From assembly GCF_021088345.1 (NCBI RefSeq), contig NZ_CP088156.1:7059001-7123000 (forward strand): a DNA stretch of 64,000 nucleotides. The letters are read 5' to 3'. Positions 44,699 to 52,886 of the stretch are shown here, in pieces. Numbering within the stretch: position 1 is the stretch's first letter; each line of letters begins with the position of its first letter. The position numbers and the translations under genes are program-made. The stretch is from Bradyrhizobium ontarionense (GTDB taxonomy: Bacteria > Pseudomonadota > Alphaproteobacteria > Rhizobiales > Xanthobacteraceae). A model generated the notes under the pieces. That model was not told the DNA's origin. It made no database searches and worked only from the letters and a program-made list of their open reading frames with translations.

Positions 44699-45622
44699 TC
44701 ACACGATGGCGTCTTTTTTGTACGAGTCCTTTCGCGGTGAATTCCGCGTCGCGGACTGCGCCGCCGCGCGCATGATCCAGCGCCGGAACGCGGCGAAATC
44801 GCGTTGTCCGGCCTGGAAGCTGCGGTAGACCAGATACCAGCGCTCGCCTTTTGGGACGGTCAGCGCGAACGGTGCAACCAGGCGTCCCGCCGCGAGATCG
44901 TCATCGATATAGGGGCGGATGCCCATCGCGACGCCGAGCCCGTCGATGGCGGCCTGCAGCGCATGGCCGTAATACTGAAACTCGGTACCGCGCGCGACCA
45001 CGCGGGTGACGCCGGCCGCCTTCAGCCATAGCGACCAGTCTTTGGCGGCATGTGATACCCGCAACAGGCTCGGGCCCTTGAGGTCGGCCGGCCGCTTCAA
45101 GGTCGCCGCCAGCCGCGGCGTGCACACCGGCACGAGGTCGGCGGCGAACAGCGGCTCGGCGACGAGACCCGGCCAGGCACCGTCACCGAGCCTGATGCCG
45201 CAGCTCCAATCGTCGCCGAATGGCACCGCCGCACCGCCGGTGGTGATGCGGACCTCGATGTCGGGCTCCTCCTTGCTGAAATCCGCGAGCCGCGGGATCA
45301 GCCACTTCATCGCGAAGGTCGGCCCGACGCCGAGCGTCAGCACGCGCATCGTCGACGGCGCCATGATCTGCGCGGTCAGGCTCGACAGCGCGTCGAAGAT
45401 CGGCGTCAGCCCGCTCTGATAGGCGCGGCCGGCCGCCGTCGGCGCCAGCCGGTTGGCCTTGCGCTCGAACAGCACCACGCCCAGCCGCTGCTCCAGCAGG
45501 TTGACCATCCGGCTGATCGCGGCGGCCGAGACGTTGAGCTCGGTTCCGGCCGCGGCGAAGCTGCCGGTGCGCGCCGCCGCCTCGAATGCCTTGATGCCGT
45601 TCAGGAACAGAAGCCGCCGCAT
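44699..45622 (-). CDS. LysR-type transcriptional regulator (GcvA-like)
   Basis: This 307-residue regulator has an N-terminal winged helix (about 5-62; LNGIKAFEAAARTGSFAAAG, then LNVSAAAISRMVNLLEQRLG). A periplasmic-binding-protein-like effector domain (about 90-295) contains LGVGPTFAMKWLIPRL, typical of the GcvA branch. It is divergently transcribed from the TSUP transporter gene with 92 bp between, so it probably controls that gene and itself. The C-terminal tail is basic. Confidence 0.92.
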   Translation of the reverse strand: MRRLLFLNGIKAFEAAARTGSFAAAGTELNVSAAAISRMVNLLEQRLGVVLFERKANRLAPTAAGRAYQSGLTPIFDALSSLTAQIMAPSTMRVLTLGVGPTFAMKWLIPRLADFSKEEPDIEVRITTGGAAVPFGDDWSCGIRLGDGAWPGLVAEPLFAADLVPVCTPRLAATLKRPADLKGPSLLRVSHAAKDWSLWLKAAGVTRVVARGTEFQYYGHALQAAIDGLGVAMGIRPYIDDDLAAGRLVAPFALTVPKGERWYLVYRSFQAGQRDFAAFRRWIMRAAAQSATRNSPRKDSYKKDAIV

Positions 45623-45714
45623 GCCAGCCCTCAGGAAAACTGATGGAGGGCAAGATAACTCGGTTTGCGCCGCCGCCGCCAGTGCAACATCCTTGCGGGT
45701 GAAGGAGATCAGCC

Positions 45715-46476
45715 ATGACGCCCGCCCTGATTGCAGCGCTCGGATTGCTGATGGTGGTAACGGCGTTCCTGTCTGGCCTGTTCGGCATGGCGGGCGGACT
45801 GATCCTGATCGGCGTGCTGCTCGCGATCATGCCGCTGCCGGCGGCGATGGTGCTGCACGCGATCACGCAGATGGCCTCCAACGGCTGGCGCGCCGTGCTG
45901 TGGCGCCGGCACATCCGCTGGCGGCCGGTCGCGGTGTATCTCGTCGGTTGCGCGCTGGCGCTCGGCCTGTGGTCGCTGGTGCGCTACGTGCCGGACAAGC
46001 CGGCCGCGCTGCTGCTGCTCGGAGTCACGCCGTTCATGGCGCGGCTGATGCCGGCCCGGCTGCGGCCGGATCCGGACAGCCTCTGGCAGGGCGCGATCTA
46101 CGGCACGATCTGCATGGGGCTGATGCTGATGACCGGCGTGTCGGGACCGCTGCTCGACACGTTCTTCCTCGGCGCGCGCTTCGACCGCAGGTCCATCGTC
46201 GCCACCAAGGCGACCTGCCAGGTCGCGAGCCATCTCACCAAGCTGATCTATTTCGGCGGCATCATCGACCAGGCCGCGAGCGTCGATCCCGTGCTCGCGC
46301 TCGTGGCAGTCGCCGCCTCGATGCTCGGCACGACCCTGGCGCGGCGCATCCTCGAGGCGATGAGCGAGCAGCAGTTCCGCACCTGGGCCAACCGCATCAT
46401 CACGGCGGTGGCGAGCTACTACATCCTCTATGGCGGCTGGCTGGTGCTGGCGCAGAGCTCCGTCGCGGCGGAATGA
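45715..46476 (+). CDS. TSUP (TauE/SafE) family membrane transporter
   Basis: This 253-residue inner-membrane protein of the sulfite/anion exporter superfamily has about seven or eight hydrophobic segments in two internally related halves. Each begins with a Gly-rich motif: LSGLFGMAGGLILIGVLLAI near residue 20, and MTGVSGPLLDTFFLG in the second half. Substrates known for the family include sulfite, taurine-derived sulfur compounds and organic acids. The divergent LysR gene is the likely regulator. Confidence 0.88.
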   Translation: MTPALIAALGLLMVVTAFLSGLFGMAGGLILIGVLLAIMPLPAAMVLHAITQMASNGWRAVLWRRHIRWRPVAVYLVGCALALGLWSLVRYVPDKPAALLLLGVTPFMARLMPARLRPDPDSLWQGAIYGTICMGLMLMTGVSGPLLDTFFLGARFDRRSIVATKATCQVASHLTKLIYFGGIIDQAASVDPVLALVAVAASMLGTTLARRILEAMSEQQFRTWANRIITAVASYYILYGGWLVLAQSSVAAE

Positions 46477-46487
46477 GGACATACATC

Positions 46488-46727
46488 ATGGCTGTGACCG
46501 CAGATCCCCTGGTGCTGGACTTCGTCGAATGGGTCGCGCGCGCGCCGCGCAGTCATGCCGAGGTCATTGAGACCTGGCGCACGAGCTGCCCTCGGCTGAC
46601 GGTGTGGGAGGATGCCGCCGACCTCGGCTATGTCGCGCGGGAGGCGATCGCGGGGCGGGGGCTCTTCGTCATGGTCACCGACGCCGGCGCGCAGCTCTTG
46701 CGCGACAGCGGCCGCGTCGTCGGGTAA
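46488..46727 (+). CDS. Small hypothetical protein downstream of TSUP
   Basis: This 79-residue cytoplasmic protein begins MAVTADPLVLDFVEWVARAP and ends LFVMVTDAGAQLLRDSGRVV. The pattern resembles a small winged-helix protein (WRTSCPRLTVWEDAADLGYV). It starts 11 bp after the TSUP stop codon and is followed by a GST gene 31 bp later, so the three may be co-transcribed. Function unknown. Confidence 0.7.
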   Translation: MAVTADPLVLDFVEWVARAPRSHAEVIETWRTSCPRLTVWEDAADLGYVAREAIAGRGLFVMVTDAGAQLLRDSGRVVG

Positions 46728-46758
46728 GAACGGTCCGCAACCGGAGGATGGACCGCGC

Positions 46759-47454
46759 ATGGCACTGAAACTGTTCGAGCTCGTCGGCACCGATGCGGGG
46801 CGCCCGTTCAGTCCCTTTTGCTGGCGCACGCGCATGGCGCTGGCCCACAAGGGGCTGACCGCCGAATCGATTCCCTGGCGTTTCACCGAGAAGGCGGCGA
46901 TCGCGCCGCATGGATCGGAGAAGGTGCCGGTCATGCTCGACGGCGACCGGACGGTGGTCGATTCATGGGCCATCGCCAACTACCTCGAGGATACCTATCC
47001 GGACCGGCCGTCGCTGTTCGGCGGCGCCGGCGGCCGCGCAACGGCGCGTTTCATCAACGCGTGGGGCGACATCGCTATTGTCGGCGGCATCTTTCCGCTG
47101 ATCATCGCCGACATCCCGACCAACCTCGCCGTCGAAGACGCCGCCTATTTCCGGGCCTCGCGCGAGGCGCGGTTCGGCAAGCGCCTCGAAGAGGTCATGG
47201 CGTCGCGCGACCAGGCCGTGGTCGGCTTCCGCAAATCGCTCGAGCCGTTGCGCCAGACTTTCAAGGCGCAGCCCTTCATCGGCGGCGATGCGCCCGATTA
47301 TGCCGACTACATCGTGTTCGGCGGCTTCCAATGGGCGCGCGTCGTCAGCCCGTTCAGCCTGCTGGAGGAGACCGACAGCGTCCATGCCTGGCGCGAGCGG
47401 CTGCTCGATGCGTTCGGCGGGCTGGCGCGCAGATCGCCAGGCTATCCGGTCTGA
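46759..47454 (+). CDS. Glutathione S-transferase-like protein
   Basis: This 231-residue protein has a thioredoxin-fold N-terminal domain (LFELVGTDAGRPFSPFCWRT, then KVPVMLDGDRTVVDSWAIAN with the conserved cis-Pro and Ser) and an all-helical C-terminal domain. The branch resembles LigE/beta-etherase-like GSTs. The CWRT-type motif near residue 21 could be catalytic. It is the last gene before the convergent enoyl-CoA hydratase, with the stop codons adjacent. Confidence 0.85.
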   Translation: MALKLFELVGTDAGRPFSPFCWRTRMALAHKGLTAESIPWRFTEKAAIAPHGSEKVPVMLDGDRTVVDSWAIANYLEDTYPDRPSLFGGAGGRATARFINAWGDIAIVGGIFPLIIADIPTNLAVEDAAYFRASREARFGKRLEEVMASRDQAVVGFRKSLEPLRQTFKAQPFIGGDAPDYADYIVFGGFQWARVVSPFSLLEETDSVHAWRERLLDAFGGLARRSPGYPV

Positions 47455-48240
47455 TCAGGAGGCGCGCGGCGGGCGGCGTGCGCGCCACGCCGCCAAGCCT
47501 TCGTCGAGGTCGCGGTTGCCGACCAGGCTCGCGAACTGCTCGCTCTCGAGCTGCAGCCCTTCGCCGATCGCCATGTTGAGGCCGCGGGTTGCGGCGGTGA
47601 TGACGCTGGCGACAGCATCCGGCCCGTGGCGGATGATGCGCTGCGCGAGCGCGCGCGCCGCCGGCAGCAGCTCGTCATGCGGCACGACGGCGTTGACGAG
47701 GCCGATGTCGAGGGCGCGCTGTGCCGAGAATGGATCGCCGGTGAGCAGCAGTTCGAGCCCGCGCTTGCGGCCCACGAGCCGCGGCAGCCGCTGCGTGCCG
47801 CCGAAGGTCGGCGGCATGCCGAGCCGGATCTCGGGCTTGGCGAAGCTGGCGCGCTCGCTCGCCACCGCCAGATGCACGGCCTCGGTAATCTCGCAGCCGC
47901 CGCCGAAGGCGAGCCCGTTGACGGCGGCGATGACCGGCTTCCTGAACGCTTCGAGCCGCGCGGTCATCGCCTGGCCGCGGCGCACGAAGTCGCGCAGCGC
48001 GGTGGCGCGGCCGTGGCGGACGCTGTCGGTGAATTCATCGATGTCGGCGCCGGCCGAGAAGGCGCGGTCGCCGGCACCGGTGAGGATCACGGCCCTGATG
48101 CCGGGATCGGTCTCGATGCGATCGAGCGCGGCCATCAGCGCATCGATCAAGGCATAGCTGAGCGCGTTCAGCCGCTCCGGCCGGTTGAGCGTGAGCAGGG
48201 CGACGCGGTCGGAGATGTCGAGCAGAACGGGATCGGTCAT
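47455..48240 (-). CDS. Enoyl-CoA hydratase/isomerase family protein
   Basis: This 261-residue crotonase-fold protein has the oxyanion-hole segments GAGDRAFSAGADIDEF (about 51-66) and AVNGLAFGGGCEI (about 105-117). The catalytic-loop glutamates of classical hydratases are less clear, so the reaction type (hydratase, isomerase or other) is open. It is divergent from a TetR gene, with an operator-like palindrome in the 99-bp gap. Confidence 0.9.
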   Translation of the reverse strand: MTDPVLLDISDRVALLTLNRPERLNALSYALIDALMAALDRIETDPGIRAVILTGAGDRAFSAGADIDEFTDSVRHGRATALRDFVRRGQAMTARLEAFRKPVIAAVNGLAFGGGCEITEAVHLAVASERASFAKPEIRLGMPPTFGGTQRLPRLVGRKRGLELLLTGDPFSAQRALDIGLVNAVVPHDELLPAARALAQRIIRHGPDAVASVITAATRGLNMAIGEGLQLESEQFASLVGNRDLDEGLAAWRARRPPRAS

Positions 48241-48299
48241 GGCGGCTCCTTGCGGGCTGACAATTGAAGCCGGCCCAGACTAGGCGCGTCGCCGCACAA

Positions 48300-48323
48300 G
48301 GTATATTCACTGGTCAGTATACC
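48300..48323. promoter_or_regulatory. Operator-like palindrome between enoyl-CoA hydratase and TetR genes
   Basis: GGTATA-12 bp-TATACC outer arms enclose ACTG-GT-CAGT, giving a composite 24-bp inverted repeat. It starts 60 bp upstream of the hydratase and ends 16 bp before the tetR start. The position and symmetry fit a TetR-family operator controlling both divergent genes. Confidence 0.75.
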
Positions 48324-48339
48324 AAAGCCGAGCGCTGCC

Positions 48340-48969
48340 ATGGCCCGTTCCTCCGATCCGACCCGCGCGCGCATCGTCACCGCCGCGAGCAAGCTGTTCT
48401 ATGCCGAGGGCATCCGCGCCGTCAGCGTCGATGCGGTGGCCGAGACGGCGGGCATCACCAAGAAGACGCTGTACTACCATTTCCGCAGCAAGGACGATCT
48501 GGTCGCGGCCTACCTCGCCGCGCGCGACCAGCCCAACCTGGAGCTGTTCAAGCGCTGGTTCGACGAGGCCACGGGACCGCTGCCCGACAAGATCGCGGCG
48601 ATCTTCCGGCAGCTTGCGCGCGCCGCGCGGCATCCGAAATGGCGCGGCTGCGGTTTCCTGCGCACGACCGCGGAGCTCGCCAATCTGCCCGGCCATCCCG
48701 CGATCAGGATCGGCGCCGCGCACAAGAAGAAGTTCGAAGCCTGGCTGCAGGCGATATTCGAAGCTGAAGGGATCGCCGGCTCAGGCGAACTCGCGCGCCA
48801 GATGCTGCTGCTGCTCGACGGCTCGTTCGCCGTCGTGCTGCTGCATCGTGACGCCAGCTACATGGAGACCGCAGGCGAAGCAGCGCGGGCGCTGGTCGCG
48901 GCGGCGCTGCCAGCCGGCGGGCGGCTCGACATCCACCGCCAAATCAGTCGGCGCAGCCGCGTCCCCTGA
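48340..48969 (+). CDS. TetR-family transcriptional regulator
   Basis: This 209-residue regulator has an N-terminal helix-turn-helix (about 10-55; ASKLFYAEGIRAVSVDAVAE, then TAGITKKTLYYHFRSKDDLV). A helical ligand-binding C-terminal domain of the type found in small TetR proteins with a conserved CGFLRTTAEL segment follows. It probably represses itself and the divergent enoyl-CoA hydratase. The 3' end overlaps the next, convergent gene by 26 bp. Confidence 0.92.
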   Translation: MARSSDPTRARIVTAASKLFYAEGIRAVSVDAVAETAGITKKTLYYHFRSKDDLVAAYLAARDQPNLELFKRWFDEATGPLPDKIAAIFRQLARAARHPKWRGCGFLRTTAELANLPGHPAIRIGAAHKKKFEAWLQAIFEAEGIAGSGELARQMLLLLDGSFAVVLLHRDASYMETAGEAARALVAAALPAGGRLDIHRQISRRSRVP

Positions 48970-49429
48970 TCCGCTCGTCGCGGACGATGGCCGCAACCAT
49001 CTGGCTTGCCATGCCATCGAAATCGGATGGCTTGAGATAGCCTGCGGCATAGGCTTCCTGGGTCAAACGTTCGATTCTGCGATCCTCGGCCGTCGTCCAT
49101 ACGCCCGCGATGTAGGTAGCGCCGGCCGGACCATAGGTCTCGGGATAGCGATCGTGCTGGTTTTGGCGATGATAGTAGTAATGATTGAGGCCGCTGATGA
49201 AGCTCCTGCGATTCGCGCCGCAGCGGTCGCTCCAGGGCAGATCGAGCGACCTGAGCGCGTCTTTGCGTTGCGATCTCCGGGCGTCCTCGATGTATTTCTC
49301 GTGATCCTGGAACTCCGCGCCGGTCACTGGCGGAAACGACGCCACGGCGGTCGTCGCGTCCGGGAGGAACACGCGTCCCGCGACCTGCAAGATCGCGATT
49401 GCCGCGATGATGAAGATAAGCCGGCGCAT
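48944..49429 (-). CDS. Exported hypothetical protein
   Basis: This 161-residue protein has a signal anchor or signal peptide (MRRLIFIIAAIAILQVAGRV). The mature part has SDRCGANRRSFISGLNHYYY and FDGMASQMVAAIVRDERIRG with two cysteines (in DRCG and GRGCAD) that could form a disulfide. No family is recognised. It precedes another exported hypothetical gene on the same strand. Confidence 0.75.
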   Translation of the reverse strand: MRRLIFIIAAIAILQVAGRVFLPDATTAVASFPPVTGAEFQDHEKYIEDARRSQRKDALRSLDLPWSDRCGANRRSFISGLNHYYYHRQNQHDRYPETYGPAGATYIAGVWTTAEDRRIERLTQEAYAAGYLKPSDFDGMASQMVAAIVRDERIRGRGCAD

Positions 49430-49450
49430 TGCGGTGTCCTTGTTCGCCGT

Positions 49451-50122
49451 CTATCGCGGTTCAATCTGCACGCGCCGTGCGCGGCAGACGGGCGATTCGT
49501 CCGACCAGAGCCCCGGCCCTGCGAATTGGAGGACATCCTCACGGATATCGGCCGGAAAATCGGCCCTGATGATACCTTGCTCGTCGAATGCCTCGTGCAG
49601 CGCCTCCTGGACGCGCTTGTCGAGCGGCGTGTCGAAGGTCTCGGCCGCGTCCTGCATCTTCTTGTCGCTACAGAACAGCATCATGCCCATCGGACGAGTG
49701 CAGTCCAGTTTCATGACCCAGGCCCGCGTGTAGGCGGTCAGTGCATCGACCAGGTTCTTCTTCATGGTCTTGTCGCATGGCGACAGCTTGTAGGCCGTTG
49801 CGGCCTGCAGCGCATCCATGCGCAACTTATCGAGCTTGGGGTTCTTGTCGCTCTGCGAGGTATGCTGCGCGATCCAGGCCTTGCGCTCGAACTCCTTTGA
49901 GTCTGGACCGCCAAAGGTCTTATCCACCAGCGGCGACAGAGGAGCCACGATACCCCCGCTCCCCGGCGCTGGCGCAGCTTGGACGGAGGCAGTTTCGGAC
50001 GATGATGTCCACATCGTGCTCCGCAGCATTCCATTTGGAGAGGGAAAGCCTCTCACCGCCCAACTCACGCCCGCGAACGCAACCACGAATGCAGCGCCGA
50101 CGGCACCGATAAATCGCAACAT
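49451..50122 (-). CDS. Exported or membrane-anchored hypothetical protein
   Basis: This protein of about 223 residues has one N-terminal hydrophobic segment (MLRFIGAVGAAFVVAFAGVS). The mature part has LSPCDKTMKKNLVDALTAY, TRPMGMMLFCSDKKMQDAAE and ESPVCRARRV, with three cysteines. ATG 50122 is chosen over 50152. It probably forms an operon with the exported gene 21 bp downstream. Function unknown. Confidence 0.75.
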   Translation of the reverse strand: MLRFIGAVGAAFVVAFAGVSWAVRGFPSPNGMLRSTMWTSSSETASVQAAPAPGSGGIVAPLSPLVDKTFGGPDSKEFERKAWIAQHTSQSDKNPKLDKLRMDALQAATAYKLSPCDKTMKKNLVDALTAYTRAWVMKLDCTRPMGMMLFCSDKKMQDAAETFDTPLDKRVQEALHEAFDEQGIIRADFPADIREDVLQFAGPGLWSDESPVCRARRVQIEPR

Positions 50123-50298
50123 GAAAGAAGCCCACCCAGAAGCGGTGCGCAAGTTAGTTTGCTCGGGTTAATGCATGGACCAATTCCGCAGGCCACGCAC
50201 GACGGCGTGAATCGATCATGACCGTTTTCGAGGGCTTTTGAAGACATCAGAAGGGCGACTGGTAATGCCGCTGCAAGGATTGGCTTCGCGATCCCGCG

Positions 50299-50982
50299 TT
50301 AAGCCCTGACCGGCAACACCGACCGCGTTGCGAGCAGGGCGATGGCGGCATCCAGATCGGGCAGCACGGCCGCGCACTTGGCGCGCGATTGCTCGGTCGG
50401 CGGCACGATGTCGGGCACCATCAGAGTGATCGCGCCGGCGGCATGCGCAGAGGCGACGCCGGGGTTGGAATCCTCGATCGCGACACAGGCGTTCGCCGTG
50501 GTCCCCAGACGGCTGGCCGCCAGCAGATAGAGGTCGGGATGCGGCTTGGCGCGACTCACATCGTCGCGCGTCAGGATCGCGTCGAAGCGGTGGTCGATGC
50601 GAGCCAGGCGAAGATGTTCCGCGGCCGTGCTGCGCGAGGACGAGGTGACGATCGCCTTGGGCAGGCCGGCCGCTTCGATCGCATCGAGCAGGTCGATGAC
50701 GCCGCGCTTCAGCGGCATCCCCGCATGCAGGATCTCGGCGGCATTGACCGCGAACAGGCGGTTGACGTCGTCGAGCGGAAAGTCGTCGCCGAAATGGTTG
50801 AGCAAGGTTCGTTCGTTGTCAGGTCCGGGAATGCCGATCATGGCGTGACAGAGCTCGGTCACGCCGTCGGTGTAGCCGAGTGTACGAAGGGCCGCGATCG
50901 ACGCTTCGAGATAGACCTTCTCGGTATCGAGCAGGGTGCCGTCCATGTCCAGCAGCACGGCCGCGACGTGCCAGCGCGTCAT
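50299..50982 (-). CDS. HAD-superfamily phosphatase (beta-phosphoglucomutase/GPH-like)
   Basis: This 227-residue Mg-dependent HAD hydrolase has motif I LLDMDGTLLDTE (10-21), motif II IVTSSSR and motif III/IV KPHPDLY with AIEDSNPG. The cap (about 20-90) is of the alpha-helical C1 type used by phosphoglycolate phosphatases and sugar phosphatases. The start at 50982 overlaps the stop of the Cys-rich gene upstream (ATGA), so the two are coupled. Confidence 0.92.
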   Translation of the reverse strand: MTRWHVAAVLLDMDGTLLDTEKVYLEASIAALRTLGYTDGVTELCHAMIGIPGPDNERTLLNHFGDDFPLDDVNRLFAVNAAEILHAGMPLKRGVIDLLDAIEAAGLPKAIVTSSSRSTAAEHLRLARIDHRFDAILTRDDVSRAKPHPDLYLLAASRLGTTANACVAIEDSNPGVASAHAAGAITLMVPDIVPPTEQSRAKCAAVLPDLDAAIALLATRSVLPVRA

Positions 50983-51200
50983 GAACCGGTCTCCGACTCG
51001 CGGGCCAGTTTCATCAGGCATTTGGCGCACAGGCAATCCTTGAACCGGCTCTGCCCGGCCTTCGGCAGCGGCAGGCGAACGGCCTCGTCGAAGCACCAGC
51101 AGGAACCGCCGGGATCGCACGTGAATTCCGCCCCGCACGACTCGCACGTCAGTTGTCGCGCGGTAACGTTTGCTAAACGATTTGTCACGTTCGGAACCAC
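50979..51200 (-). CDS. Cysteine-rich CWC family protein
   Basis: This 73-residue protein has the ordered cysteines CESCGAEFTC, CWCFDEAVRLP and CLCAKCL, the pattern of the cysteine-rich CWC family, presumed zinc-binding. It is translationally coupled to the HAD phosphatase. No function is known for the family. Confidence 0.9.
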   Translation of the reverse strand: MVPNVTNRLANVTARQLTCESCGAEFTCDPGGSCWCFDEAVRLPLPKAGQSRFKDCLCAKCLMKLARESETGS

Positions 51201-51342
51201 GTCCGACCAGTCCTTTTCATGTCCGGTTCATCTGCCACAGCAAGTATAGTGCGCAGCAACACCCGGCGCCAGCACGCCGGTGCCGAACCCACTCATGATG
51301 TTGGCGCACTCACTCTGGCGCAGCGATTGATGAGGACGTGGC

Positions 51343-52884
51343 ATGGCCCGTGATCCCTTGGCAGCTCTCGTGGCCTTGAACCGCTTCGGCTTCGGCGCAC
51401 GCGGCGGCGCCTCGGGCGATCTCGTCAATGCCGCGTCGGATCCGCGCGGCTTCGTCAAGGCCGAGCTCGGCCGTCCCAACGGTGCGCTCCTGGAGGTGCC
51501 GGGCCTGCAGCCGACGCCCGCGCTCGCCGACGCCGTGTTTGCCTATCAGGACGAGGTCAAGCAGGCGCGCGAAGCCGCGGCGAAGTCGGCGTCGGAAGCG
51601 ACCCCACCGGACCAGCCCGGCCAGACGCGCGGCCTCTCCACGAATGGCGCGGATACGCCGGCGCCGCTACCGCCATCAGCGATGGCGACGGGCGCCGGCA
51701 TGGCGGCAGGTGAGCCCGCGCCAGCGATGCAGGCGGCGCCTGCCAAGCCGGCGCAACCGCAGCAGCCGCCCAACGTTGTCCAGAAGACGTTTCGTGCCGA
51801 AGCGCTGGCGCGGTTGCAGCGCGCGGTGCTCGCCGATTGCGGCTTCACGGAGCGGCTCGTCGCGTTCTGGTCGAACCATTTCTGCATCTCCGCTGGCAAG
51901 GGCGAACTGGCGCGGATGTGGGCCGGGTCGTTCGAGCGCGAGGCGATCCGGCCGCATGTGCTCGGGCGTTTCGCCGACATGCTGAAGGCGGTCGAGCAGC
52001 ATCCGGCGATGCTGTTCTTTCTCGACAACCAGGAATCGCTCGGACCGGACTCGCGTGCCGGCCAGAATCGCAAGCGCGGCCTTAACGAGAACCTCGCGCG
52101 CGAGATCATGGAGCTGCATACGCTCGGCGTCGGCGGCGGCTACAGCCAGGAGGATGTGACGTCGCTGGCGCGCATCATCACCGGCTGGAGCTTTGCCGGC
52201 CGCAACAGCCGGAACGGCGCGCCCGGCAGCTTCGTGTTCAACGCCAATGCGCATCAGCCGGGGCCGCAGACCCTGCTCGGCAAGATCTACCAGGATGATG
52301 GCCTCGCGCAGGGCGAGGCGGCGCTCTCCGACATCGCCCAGCATCCCTCGACGGCGAAGTTCATTGCGACCAAGCTCGCGCGCCATTTCGTTGCCGATGA
52401 TCCGCCGCCTGCGCTGGTGGCGCGGCTGGAATCCGTGTTCAAGAAGAGCGACGGCGACCTCAAGGCGGTGACACTGGCGCTGTTGGACTCCGACGAGGCC
52501 TGGTCGGCGCCGCTGACCAAGATCCGCTCGCCCTATGAATTCCTGGTCGCAGGCGGCCGGTTGCTGGCGCGCGTGCCCGAAGATCCCGGGTTCTATCTCA
52601 ACTCGCTGGGCACACTCGGCCAGCCGCTATGGGCGCCGGCGGGCCCGAACGGATTTGCCGACACCAGCGCGATGTGGGCCGCGCCGGAAGGCATGAAGCT
52701 GCGGCTGGACATCTCGGCGCAACTGGCCTCGCGTCTCGGCAACAATCTCGATCCCCGCGACCTGCTCGATCTCGTCGCGGCCGATGCCGCCTCGACGGAA
52801 ACGCGGCGCACGATCGAGCGCGCCGAATCCCGTCAGCAGGCGCTGGCACTGCTGCTGATGTCGCCGGAATTCCAGAGGAGATGA
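51343..52884 (+). CDS. DUF1800 family protein
   Basis: This protein of 513 residues starts with ALVALNRFGFGARGG, contains a Pro/Ala/Gln-rich insert (about 85-145), and shows the DUF1800 blocks ERLVAFWSNHFCIS, LNENLAREIMELHTLGVGGGY and FIATKLARHFVADDPPPALV. DUF1800 proteins are always found beside DUF1501 proteins, as here, and are thought to act outside the cytoplasm. No signal peptide is evident on this one. The stop lies 2 bp before the next start. Confidence 0.92.
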   Translation: MARDPLAALVALNRFGFGARGGASGDLVNAASDPRGFVKAELGRPNGALLEVPGLQPTPALADAVFAYQDEVKQAREAAAKSASEATPPDQPGQTRGLSTNGADTPAPLPPSAMATGAGMAAGEPAPAMQAAPAKPAQPQQPPNVVQKTFRAEALARLQRAVLADCGFTERLVAFWSNHFCISAGKGELARMWAGSFEREAIRPHVLGRFADMLKAVEQHPAMLFFLDNQESLGPDSRAGQNRKRGLNENLAREIMELHTLGVGGGYSQEDVTSLARIITGWSFAGRNSRNGAPGSFVFNANAHQPGPQTLLGKIYQDDGLAQGEAALSDIAQHPSTAKFIATKLARHFVADDPPPALVARLESVFKKSDGDLKAVTLALLDSDEAWSAPLTKIRSPYEFLVAGGRLLARVPEDPGFYLNSLGTLGQPLWAPAGPNGFADTSAMWAAPEGMKLRLDISAQLASRLGNNLDPRDLLDLVAADAASTETRRTIERAESRQQALALLLMSPEFQRR

Positions 52885-52886
52885 CG

